Shown: one piece after another, positions 13,101 through 25,100 of the stretch
How positions within the stretch are numbered: position 1 is the stretch's first letter
How the letters are laid out: each line of letters opens with the position of its first letter
NCBI RefSeq assembly: GCF_963855985.1
Contig: NC_087097.1
Span: 343,001 to 407,000, forward strand
DNA from: Ostrinia nubilalis
Taxonomy: Eukaryota; Arthropoda; Insecta; Lepidoptera; Crambidae
Reading direction: 5' to 3'
Length of the DNA: 64,000 bases
The notes under the pieces: generated by a model
What the model was told of the DNA's origin: nothing
What the model saw: the letters and a program-made list of their open reading frames with translations, nothing else
Database searches by the model: none
Made by a program: the position numbers and the translations under genes

Positions 13101-16100
13101 CGACCCTTAGCTACTAAGGCTCACGACCCGTAGTCATTCCGTTCTACGTCATTTACTATGAAGTATTCAATCATTAATTTTACCTCTTGTCCAGGTATGG
13201 TTTCGGACATAACTGTTTCAGTCTTTACGATCATCGGGTCATAGTCCTGAGGGAAGCTTTCCTTTGGAATGTCTTTTAGAATCAACCTGAAAAGGAGTAG
13301 GCAGGGAAGAGGTCAGTCTTGATATTACATAGCATTTTTACTACACTGTCCACAAGGTGGACCGACGATCTGATAAATTTAATTATTTATTTGGTAAAGT
13401 AAACGCAAAGGTATACAATACAGGGGAAAAAACGATGACCCCTGCCTGCAGAAGTATAAAACTGTGTCACAAGAGATCAACGCCCATAAAGGTAGCAGGA
13501 AGGCGCTGGATGCAGCCGCTACCAACCGTGCGATGTGGAAGTCATTGGGGGAGGCCTATGTTCAGCAGTGGACGTCCTGTGGCTGAAATGACGATGCTGA
13601 TGATTTTTACTTTAGATATTAATACTACTCAGAAGCCTTTGGTTTGGTAGTCACTACAAAGTATAAAACAAAGTCGCTTTCCGCTGTCTGTCCCTGTGTA
13701 TGCTTAGATCTTTAAAACTACGCAACGGATTTTGATGCGATTTTATAATAGACTAGCGGCCGCCCGCGACTTCGTACGCAAATATTTTACGGAACACTAT
13801 TTTTCCAAAATAAAATTTAGCCTATGTTACTCGTGAGTAATGTAGATTTCGAATGGTGAAAGAATTTTTTTAAAAGGTTCAGTAGTTTTTGAGCCTATTC
13901 ATTACAACCAAACAAACAAACAAACAAACAAAGTTTTCCTCTTTAAAATATACAGTGTGAGTCACGTTAAAGTGTACATATGAAAATAGATTAAACTAGA
14001 CCTATTTTTATCGACAAAAAAGAAGTCAAAAAATTTTTGAGATTTTTTTTTAAATTTTTTATAGAATTTTTTTTCTTCCAACTACTTATTGTAAAGAAAA
14101 CGTAATAACTTTTAAACTAAGCGGTAAATCCTGATAAAATAAAAACAGTAATAATGCTAAATAACAGGCGATACTAAAAAAATACATAAAATACACAAAA
14201 AATGCCAAAAAATAATAAAAAATGATACTTTTTGAAAAAAATCTGCTTTTAAATTCGTGTTTTTTTGGTTATTTGATAAATTTCTCCAAAAAATGCCCCT
14301 ATAACAGGTGATTTTTATTACTTTGTATTATTCTCTATCGTATTATCTTTGTAAAACCAAAAATCGCATGTCTCTATCCCTATCACAACATTTGCTATGA
14401 TCGTTTGAACAAAGGCCTGCCACAACATTATTCTCCGCTACAGGTAGACACAATTTTAATTTTAACTAAAATGCTTATTTTACTTCGAAATCTTTTGTTT
14501 TTATTTGAAATCTAACTTGTCTTTATCAAAATTACAAATCTAGAGCCATTTTCAGTTTCGTTGTTAACGAAGCTTTGAATGGCGCGCCCGGAGAGGCTTA
14601 GTTCAAACGATCATTGCAAACGTTGTGATAGGGATAGAGACATGCGATTTTTGGTTTTACGAAGGTAATACGATAGAGAATAATACAAAGTAATAAAAAC
14701 CACCGGTTATAGGGGCATTTTGTGGAGAAATTTATTAAATATTCAAAAAAACACGAATTTAAAAGCAGATTTTTTTCAAAAAGTATCATTTTTTATTTTA
14801 TGTTGGCCTTTTTTGTGTATTTTATGTATTTTTTTAGTATTGCCTGTTATTTAGCATTATTACTGTTTTTATTTTATCAGGATATACCGCTTAGTTTAAA
14901 AGTTATTACGTTTTCTTTACAATAAGTAATCGGAAGAAAGAAAATTCTATAAAAAATTTAAAAAAAAATCTCAAAATTTTTTTGACCTCTTTTTTGTCGA
15001 TAAAAATAGGTCTAATTTCATCTATTTTCATATGTACACTTTAACGTGACTCACACTGTATAAGTGTAGATATCAATGAAAGTTACATGAGAACGGCGCG
15101 CTGCGTGCCAAGACATGCCCCTACATCGGGCACGCACACGTGCAGTGCACTAGACGAGCGCGGCGCCACGCGCCCGCGTGCCGGCTCCACGCGCGTCAGC
15201 CGCGCTGCTGTCGCCGGGTTGACGCTGGACGAGCTCTAGTAGGTAAACAGCATTAATTTAAAAAAAGCTTTTTAGCTAAGCAGGGGATTAACGCCCGTAT
15301 TCACAAACATTACTATGAGGCCTCACAGTGCGCGTGGGCGCACAGTGTAACACACGAACCAAACACAGAGCTCTATTCAAAGCTGTGAGTTAGATTTTCT
15401 GCTTCGCTTTAGCAAGCATCGTTTGTGAATACGGGCGTAAATTCTCCTTCATACGAGCGTTTGTCGGACGTAGGCGTTTGATGAACAAGAGTATTGCAAT
15501 GTCACGCCTAAGCGAAGCTAACTGATTGCATCTACAATGTGATGTAAAAATTACAAGAAAAAGCAACATTAAAATATTAAAAGCTTCAAGTAGCTTTGCA
15601 GTGTAAAAAATTAACTTATATGCAAATCAAGCTGATGTAAAAGTAATTATGTGTATCTAACTAAAATGACGTAAGCGCTGTGGTTGTTCTGTAAGCTTAT
15701 GACAGCAATATAATTACGCGCGAGCGATAAGAATGGGTTTAGGGTCATTGGACGAACTTGTATGTGCTCGGCGACCGGACTTTAGAGCGTGGAATACACA
15801 ATATGTACCGTGTCCTGCTGAGCGCGGGCCTGCAGCGCGCCGACGCACAGCAGCTCGCTGTCTTCCTCGGAGCCCGCGGACTCGGCCGCCTCCCAGCACG
15901 AGCACACGCCCCACGGCCGCACGCTCCAGTAGTACGAGTAGATTATAGGACTTCATGATGATCGGTCAAAAGAGAGATGAAGTTTATGGCGCGAGAGAGC
16001 TGATCTCCCCTGCCCTTTTGTCCCTATGTCTGAGAGTCCTCCACTTTGACATGGCTTACCTGGAAGTCTTTAAATAGACTTCAGACGCAAGTTGGCCGTA

Positions 16101-19100
16101 GTAAGGACAATCTAGTCAGGTGGGGATTCTTGGATGGCTCAAACATGGAGTGCAGGTGCGGTTTTGTTCCCCAGTCGATGAAGCACATGATGTCGTGCCC
16201 TGAGTGCCCGAGCAACTGCACGCAGGAGGATTTAATTAATGCTGCTGACAACGTCACTCTTGTAGCGGAGTTTTTGGCTGACAATGTGTAGGTTTGTTGT
16301 CGACATGATAAGAAAAAGAAGATCGGACTACAGCATGGAATATACAGTTAGAGGTAAGATAGCCAGTTCCTCCGTGGTTGAGGATTCCGGGTGAAGCTCG
16401 GTTCCACCTTGCTTGATCGTCACTTACCATCAGGTGAGATACAGGCCAAGAGCTTCCTCGTTGTGGATAAAAAAAATTACACAATATGTACCGTGTCCTG
16501 CTGAGCGCGGGCCTGCAGCGCGCCGACGCACAGCAGCTCGCTGTCTTCCTCGGAGCCCGCGGACTCGGCCGCCTCCCAGCACGAGCACACGCCCCACGGC
16601 CGCACGCTCCAGTAGTACGAGTAGATTATAGGACTAAAACATAGAATAACTAATTAGGATCATCTTTCAAACTACTGCCTGTAGCAGCGGATGTTCTGTG
16701 TCGTGTATCTAATACCCGTTTGCTCAAGTGAAGCAGCAACGTTGAATAAAGCTTTGTGATTGATTCGAGCCGGAAAACGTAGCGTGGGCAGGCCTCCCAC
16801 TAGGTGGACCGACGATCTGGTGAGGGTTGCGGGAGGTGCCTAGATGCGAACAGGACCAATCTTTGTGGAAATCCTTCGGGGAGGCCGTTGTCCAGCTGTG
16901 GGCGTCTTTCGGCTTACGTTCGAACGATTGATTCGTGTGTGTCACTTTGCCACTCAAGTATTGTCTATGAATAGGATTTTGGGACCCTGTGCGTCTACGC
17001 GCTCTGTGAGACCTCATAGTAATGTTTATGAATACGTGTATTACGACAATATTAACATAGGCGTCCCCCAAAGTTTTGCAGATTGGCTGGTTGGTAGCGA
17101 CCTGCTCAGCTTCTAGCTCATTCTTTTATAAGGCCATCTGTCCATATAGTGAGTAGAAGTTCCATGCACTAGCTAATGCAAGGCAATGTTGACTGGAGGA
17201 AAATATCGAAAGGCATTAAGTCCGCCTTATGTACAATGTTTTATGTGCATTTAAGTTTAAAATAAATAAATAAATGTGCCCTACTCATTGCATCTTTAGT
17301 TCGCCAATCTGTTGGGCATGTCAGCGATTTTGGTACGTTACAGATCTCCTCATAATCAAAATCGATCTAATTAAAAAAATCTTTGGAATAAGTTGGGCGA
17401 AGCAGAAACAAATAGCCTGTAAAGTTTCCGACATGAAAGGCTCACCGAAGACTCTTCAGCATCAAAGGTCAAATTCTTATGCTATTTAAACTTGAAGATA
17501 TAAGAAAAATAGTTTTTGTGCGCTGATGATGATACCTGTGGTTCACAATCTGCACAGTAGCAGACAATGACCGATTAGGAAACGCTGTCCCAAGGTGCAC
17601 ATAGTATTCGCAGGCGGGGTCGTCTTCGCTGCAGATGTCGTAATCTTTGTCTTGGGCCTGATTGGAGAAATAGCAATAGAATAAAATAAAGCAAAGCTGA
17701 TTAGTAACCAGATGGTTGAAGCGGAATCAGGTAATATTAATACTGAAATGAGGATACGTAGCTTAGCGTTTCCATCGTGTCATCAGCAAGCTAAGGCAAT
17801 AGGATTTTATTGTCAAAAGCATATGCTACATCACAAGTTTTATAGCAGTTCTGCCGTTTGCATTTAATTTGCATCTATACTGCAATTTGGCAGTCGGAGT
17901 GCACTTAAAATACAGCCCGTCTAGAGCCCGAAAGCCTAAAAGCGTCAGCAATCACCATAGGGATGTTTCCTGGGTAAAAAAGCAAGAGTTTGAATTAGTC
18001 CGTCGGTTAAGTTATCAAAAAATACTCGACAAGTATTTTCCACTTTTTTAAATTAATGAAAATTTAAAGAGATAAAGCGCGCCAAAGTTCAAAGGAAGAA
18101 GGTCGTGACGTCAAGACGTGCTTAAAAGTATAGCACTTCGTGACGGCACACGGTACTTCAACGCGTGATATTATCGTAATTACTTAATTATTTGACTGAC
18201 ATAAATCCAATATTTTTTGATATTTTCATTGACGGACTAAAAGTTTTTTCTATGAAACTAGCCTATTAGGCTGGCTAAGGCAAAAAACAGTAAGTCTTTC
18301 AAACAGCAAAAGTTTGACAAATAAGAAATAATTTGGTCTGACCTCCAACGTCACGTGGTTCGGCGTGAAGTGCAAGGCGTCTGCCAGTATGTGCAAGGGC
18401 CGGGCGACGGCGGTGGACGACAGCACGCGGAGAGCGGCGGTGTGCAATCCGGCGTGCGGCGCGCGACACCACGCGCCTCCACGCACGGCGCCGCCGCCGC
18501 GCCACCACGCCGGACTTATGGTGAACGGGCCGGCGATTACTGCTCCGTCGCGGGTCAACGTCTGGTGTAAAAAGTGAAAAGTTTTTGTTCCATCTCGCGT
18601 CGATACTAACTAAAAGCTAGTGAATGCCAGACCTAACTACCTACCTACGTCATTTTATAAAAGCTGAAAGTTTGTCAGCGTATGCTCCCAATATAGGTTA
18701 GAATATTGGTGAATCCTGTGGGTCTAGACAAAGTGCACTTTTTGATCGAATCGAAAATCGAATCCGTCAAAACTCCATACAAAAAAAAGGCTTTGCGACC
18801 AGTTTTCGACTGGTTTGCGATTAAAATGTGCACTTTGTCTAGACCCACTGAAATTTGGGTCATGGTGGCTTTGGCAGCTACCTTAAAAAAATTGTCTGGC
18901 AAGGAGTTGGAACAGTCAAAACTGTCTGGCTGATGAGGAAACAACTTCTAATCATTGCCCAAATGGCAATGCCAGATTTTGTATGGAAAGTGGCGTCTTT
19001 TTTTTTCGCGCGGCCATCGACCAAACTTTGTTTTTTGATTACAAAATAGTGTAATAAACCAAACTTACTATGACATGTATACCTCTAAACTCAGTCTGAA

Positions 19101-22100
19101 CTGAGTTACGAGCATTAGAAGTTTGATGATTTTCATACTAGATTTGCTTATTGTGCGCAAGTTTTGTAAGAAACTAGCTGACCCGGCGAACTTTGTTCCG
19201 CCTTAATGGCAATAAATAAGCAGACTCTTTTTTTTAATTTCGAACGGGATAAAAAGTATCCTATGTCCTTCTCCTGGCTCTAAACTACCTCCCTGACAAT
19301 TTTCAGCTAAATCGGTTCAGCCGTTCTTGAGTTATAAGTGGAGTAACTAACACGACTTTCTTTTATATATATAGATTGCAACAAAATATTGCGCTATTAT
19401 TTTATTGCGCTGATTCTGCTCCATACTGATGTCTGGAGCCTTTAATGGATGGTATTGTTTGTTTACACATACAATCTCACTATTTTGTTGCAATTTGTTA
19501 GAAAACTTTGCGCGCAAAAAGCAAATCTAGTATGAAAATCATCAAACTTCTAATGCTCGTAACTCAGTTCAGACTGAGTTTAGAGGTATACATGTCATAG
19601 TAAGTTTGGTTTATTACACTATTTTGTAATCAAAAAACAAAGTTTGGTCGATGGCCGCGCGAAAAAAAAAGACGCCAATTTCCGGCATTGTCTTTTTCAC
19701 ATGGTATAACGACGTAGGTCTGGCGTTCACTAGCTCTTAGTCTATAGTGTAAAAAAGTGAAAAAGATATTGGGATATGGCGGGCAAAATAAATTCGATAG
19801 AATGTTCATATTTCATTAATCTGACATTCAGAGAACAACCCTTTTACATGCTCCAATAAATAATTTGAACATCAAAAACTTATTAGTTTGTGTTTATCGT
19901 CCCAAGCATACATCAGTAAATAGAGCGTACGAGTGTGCCGCTATAGATATAGGTGACACAACGTAGAGAAAAACAGTAAAGTATTATCAATAACAGATCG
20001 TGAACAAGAATAAAATGTCAGCTAACGTTTTAACACCTAGTTAGTGACGCATGCGATAATACCCGCCGCGTCACTCCAGGTAGGAGAACATAATTTGCCG
20101 CTAAATGAGGGATTGTGCTCGCGGCTTAGCGACGCCTCTGAATGGGACTCGCGAGAAGTGAGGATGAGCCCGTGTCTAGACGTCACGAGCACTGCTCTAG
20201 TTTTGGACGGAAAACGACACTTTTTATACGGAAAGTTGCAAAGTTGTGTTCAACGGTCGGATAATGGTATAAATGCTCACAAACTTTCATAAATTTTAGT
20301 TTTTAATAAGATTAAGCTTTCTTTACTAACTTCTTCAGTACGAGAGTTAGGTACGTAGAAATTTTCTAAGGCCTTAGCTAAAATTAAATCCATTTTTCTT
20401 CTCAACATTTTCATTCAATTAAGTAGTCAGATTCCTTAAACCGAATTAATTCTTGTAAATATTCAGAAAACTTTACAAAGATTACTCTCTCCCCGATCCT
20501 AAAAAGACTATAAAAATTACCCTCTTGAAGCAAAACGATTGAGCACTAAAACAGCTATAAAACGGTCAAAGCGACTTTTCTTTGCCTTTCAGAGCCGAAA
20601 CAATTGGATAAGAATGGGTTTTAACATAGCACTGATTTAATTTGGAATTAACGTATATTTTTATCTTTATTAGGGAGTAGATTGTAAACCTAATCGTTCT
20701 ATAAATTACATTCATTTAAGCATAAAATTGTTTGATACCAATTTCCCATCTTTAATATATTTTATGACTTAGCTATAAAACGAAAATCCGATATTGGACG
20801 GAAGTCAAACTTTAAAAGAGGGTTGACATGGATTCGTCTCGCAATAAGCATTTTATTTTTCTTTCTGAAATCACGGCGCATGCAACTACAGAAATGTTTT
20901 GAACTCAAAACCTGCAAAAGATCATTCTGGCAAGCTTTATTTCGGTTGTGTGTAAGTACTAAAAAAGCCTACATACTACACATACTATAAATCACCTTGG
21001 CACGACGCGGCACTATGAGTGCGTTAACAACAGATACCTACAGTGACTGTTTGCTTGGACGGCCAACGCCGCGTCACTGTCACATAATTGCATACTTATG
21101 ACCACATGCACACAGTTCTGTGCTCCAAAATGTATGTGTGTGTACCACATTGTCTCTGAGAATAAAATAATCTTTGAATGAAATCTGTTCAAGTAAAACT
21201 ACAGACATCAAGACAGAAGGTGACCCAGGCGTCCTCGGTGAGCACGAAGAAGGCGGCGTGCTGCGCGTCGCAGTGCAGCAGCAGGCGCGCGCAGTGCACG
21301 TCGCCCAGCACGCGCCCGGCTCCAGCAGTGACGTCACACTCACGTCCAGACAGAAGGTGACCCAGGCGTCCTCGGTGAGCACGAAGAAGGCGGCGTGCTG
21401 CGCGTCGCAGTGCAGCAGCAGGCGCGCGCAGTGCACGTCGCCCAGCACGCGCCCGGCTCCAGCAGTGACGTCACACTCACGTCCAGACAGAAGGTGACCC
21501 AGGCGTCCTCGGTGAGCACGAAGAAGGCGGCGTGCTGCGCGTCGCAGTGCAGCAGCAGGCGCGCGCAGTGCACGTCGCCCAGCACGCGCCCGGCTCCAGC
21601 AGTGACGTCACACTCACGTCCAGACAGAAGGTGACCCAGGCGTCCTCGGTGAGCACGAAGAAGGCGGCGTGCTGCGCGTCGCAGTGCAGCAGCAGGCGCG
21701 CGCAGTGCACGTCGCCCAGCACGCGCCCGGCTCCAGCAGTGACGTCACACTCACGTCCAGACAGAAGGTGACCCAGGCGTCCTCGGTGAGCACGAAGAAG
21801 GCGGCGTGCTGCGCGTCGCAGTGCAGCAGCAGGCGCGCGCAGTGCACGTCGCCCAGCACGCGCCCGGCTCCAGCAGTGACGTCACACTCACGTCCAGACA
21901 GAAGGTGACCCAGGCGTCCTCGGTGAGCACGAAGAAGGCGGCGTGCTGCGCGTCGCAGTGCAGCAGCAGGCGCGCGCAGTGCACGTCGCCCAGCACGCGC
22001 CCGGCTCCAGCAGTGACGTCACACTCACGTCCAGACAGAAGGTGACCCAGGCGTCCTCGGTGAGCACGAAGAAGGCGGCGTGCTGCGCGTCGCAGTGCAG

Positions 22101-25100
22101 CAGCAGGCGCGCGCAGTGCACGTCGCCCAGCACGCGCCCGGCTCCAGCAGTGACGTCACACTCACGTCCAGACAGAAGGTGACCCAGGCGTCCTCGGTGA
22201 GCACGAAGAAGGCGGCGTGCTGCGCGTCGCAGTGCAGCAGCAGGCGCGCGCAGTGCACGTCGCCCAGCACGCGCCCGGCTGCAGCAGTGACGTCACACTC
22301 ACGTCCAGACAGAAGGTGACCCAGGCGTCCTCGGTGAGCACGAAGAAGGCGGCGTGCTGCGCGTCGCAGTGCAGCAGCAGGCGCGCGCAGTGCACGTCGC
22401 CCAGCACGCGCCCGGCTCCAGCAGTGACGTCACACTCACTTCCAGACAGAAGGTGACCCAGGCGTCCTCGGTGAGCACGAAGAAGGCGGCGTGCTGCGCG
22501 TCGCAGTGCAGCAGCAGGCGCGCGCAGTGCACGTCGCCCAGCACGCGCCCGGCTCCAGCAGTGACGTCACACTCACGTCCAGACAGAAGGTGACCCAGGC
22601 GTCCTCGGTGAGCACGAAGAAGGCGGCGTGCTGCGCGTCGCAGTGCAGCAGCAAGCGCGCGCAGTGCACGTCGCCCAGCACGCGCCCGGCTCCAGCAGTG
22701 ACGTCACACTCACGTCCAGACAGAAGGTGACCCAGGCGTCCTCGGTGAGCACGAAGAAGGCGGCGTGCTGCGCGTCGCAGTGCAGCAGCAGGCGCGCGCA
22801 GTGCACGTCGCCCAGCACGCGCCCGGCTGCAGCAGTGACGTCACACTCACGTCCAGACAGAAGGTGACCCAGGCGTCCTCGGTGAGCACGAAGAAGGCGG
22901 CGTGCTGCGCGTCGCAGTGCAGCAGCAGGCGCGCGCAGTGCACGTCGCCCAGCACGCGCCCGGCTCCAGCAGTGACGTCACACTCACGTCCAGACAGAAG
23001 GTGACCCAGGCGTCCTCGGTGAGCACGAAGAAGGCGGCGTGCTGCGCGTCACAGTGCAGCAGCAGGCGCGCGCAGTGCACGTCGCCCAGCACGCGCCCGG
23101 CTCCAGCAGTGACGTCACACTCACGTCCAGACAGAAGGTGACCCAGGCGTCCTCGGTGAGCACGAAGAAGGCGGCGTGCTGCGCGTCGCAGTGCAGCAGC
23201 AGGCGCGCGCAGTGCACGTCGCCCAGCACGCGCCCGGCTCCAGCAGTGACGTCACACTCACGTCCAGACAGAAGGTGACCCAGGCGTCCTCGGTGAGCAC
23301 GAAGAAGGCGGCGTGCTGCGCGTCGCAGTGCAGCAGCAGGCGCGCGCAGTGCACGTCGCCCAGCACGCGCCCGGCTCCAGCAGTGACGTCACACTCACGT
23401 CCAGACAGAAGGTGACCCAGGCGTCCTCGGTGAGCACGAAGAAGGCGGCGTGCTGCGCGTCGCAGTGCAGCAGCAGGCGCGCGCAGTGCACGTCGCCCAG
23501 CACGCGCCCGGCTCCAGCAGTGACGTCACACTCACGTCCAGACAGAAGGTGACCCAGGCGTCCTCGGTGAGCACGAAGAAGGCGGCGAACACAAGACTAC
23601 CTTGACACCTGGACTCATGGGTCAGCCTAAGCAATGTTTCAGACCGTTTCAAGCTTTGTCGATAGACTTAGTCGGACCTTTGCCTAGATCCCGATCAGGT
23701 TACATTCATCTGTTAGTGGTCACTTGCTGTTTTTCAAAATACACAATGCTATTTCCCTTGAGACGCGCGACTAGCGCAGCTGTGGCCAAGGCGTTCGAGA
23801 ACTATGTTCTCCTGGCTCATGGAATTCCTGAAACCGTAATTACCGACAATGGGGTTCAATTTACGGGATCGGAGTTTCGTAGCCTGTTGGAGAAATATAA
23901 CGTCCCTCGTGTACATTACGGTCCTAGATACACGCCACAGATAAACTTGGTCGAAAGGTATAACAAAACAGTAATGACTGCCGTATCTTCGTACGTGAAA
24001 GAAGATCATAGAACCTGGGATCTCAATTTGTTTAAGATTCAGTTCGCACTTAACAGTGCTGTGAACGAATCTACCGGATTTACACCGTTCTTTTTGGTTC
24101 ATGGCAGAGAACCTATAATAAATGGCTCCTTTTATAAGCAAACGGACGACTGCGAGTATGAAGTTGCTATGCCAAGAGAAGACTATGCAGGGGAGTTTGG
24201 CGTCTTGAAGGAAGTGTTCGAGAAGGTACGTTCGCATTTACTGAAGGCCCACGCTACGAACACCAGGTACTACAACCTCAGAAGACGTAACGTCAAACTT
24301 TCAGAGGGTCAGGAGGTGTGGCGCAAAACGTACATTCAGAGTGACGCTGAGAAGTTCAAGGCTACCAAGCTTGCCCCAAAGTACGAGAAGTGCATTGTCA
24401 AGAAGGTACTATCTCCGCTTGTTTACGAGTTAATTGCTCACAATGGCAAGCCTCTCGGTACTTGGCATATCAAGGACATCAAGGTTTAATCCTTGTCTTT
24501 TGTTTTCACCCTCAGTTCGCCGAATAGTTTTTTTGCCAGGGTTCTCAGCCGTAGGACTTGTTTCACAAGTGTTGTTTGGTATTCTACCAACAATGACGCC
24601 AAGGCTACTTTTCCCTTTTAGGGAAATCTTTAGGTTAGTTTTTTTTTGTGATCGCCCCATTTAGGGTATGCGATTTATTTTTCTTTTTTCGAGTGGACAA
24701 GTATCTGCTGTATACTTGCCTCGTGTTTTTTTTCTCTGTGACTTTATAGTCCAGATTTTTGTTTCCAGGGATGACATCATGTGTTTTGAGCACTATTCCC
24801 TGTGGTTGTGTTTTGTTGCGATGACGTCCAATTATATCGTGATCAGCGACGTTTTATTCTGCGGTTTTATAACCCAGGCATTTTTATTTTATTTTAGCAA
24901 ATAATGTTAGTTATGGCCGAAATAGCCTAACAACGTTTTGGAAAAGGAATGAGTAGAATTGCATGTCAAGTTCTACTTTACTGGGGAAATCGAGTACCAC
25001 TGGTTCACAGTTGGGACTTTATGGGGAATTTTGGATGCTCGGACAGGAGAGATTTTTTTTGGTTGGTAGAACATCAGTCCTGGTAGATGGATCATTTTGG

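Larger units (their letters stand above)
15795..16635 (+). mobile_element. 5'-truncated LINE (15953-16477) flanked by a 158-bp target-site duplication
   Basis: The insert is 525 bp on the plus strand and ends in an A-rich tail (GTGGATAAAAAAAA). It carries the C-terminus of a non-LTR ORF2: WKSLNRLQTQVGRSKDN, then a CRCG...MKHMMSCPEC zinc-finger-like motif and a stop near 16291. Its 3' UTR matches the element tail at 31742-31880. Identical 158-bp repeats (15795-15952 and 16478-16635) flank it directly. That is the layout expected from target-primed reverse transcription with an unusually long target duplication. The duplicated target covers one complete exon with both splice dinucleotides. Confidence 0.75.

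Noticed and set aside
12815..13137. CRISPR array (22-bp palindromic repeats)
   Set aside because: There are no unique spacers; units abut directly and vary by point mutation; eukaryotic intron.
15733..15958. Plus-strand frames and the frame reading LLVLLERAAVGRVLVL on the minus strand over exon i
   Set aside because: Phase from the neighbouring exons selects the other minus-strand frame (SYYWSVRPWGV...), which is acidic and ASH-compatible.
15795..16635. CRISPR-like or phage attachment direct repeats
   Set aside because: The context is eukaryotic, there are only two copies, and the intervening sequence is a poly(A)-tailed LINE.
20044..20292. Possible exon in a GC-richer block
   Set aside because: It is open on both strands, but no acceptor/donor pair fits the phase between exons f and g, which already join directly in phase 0.
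21174..23652. Many overlapping 79-81 codon open frames on both strands
   Set aside because: They are by-products of the 137-bp unit. 137 is not a multiple of three, so no frame reads through all units, and the unit is explained as exon f plus donor.
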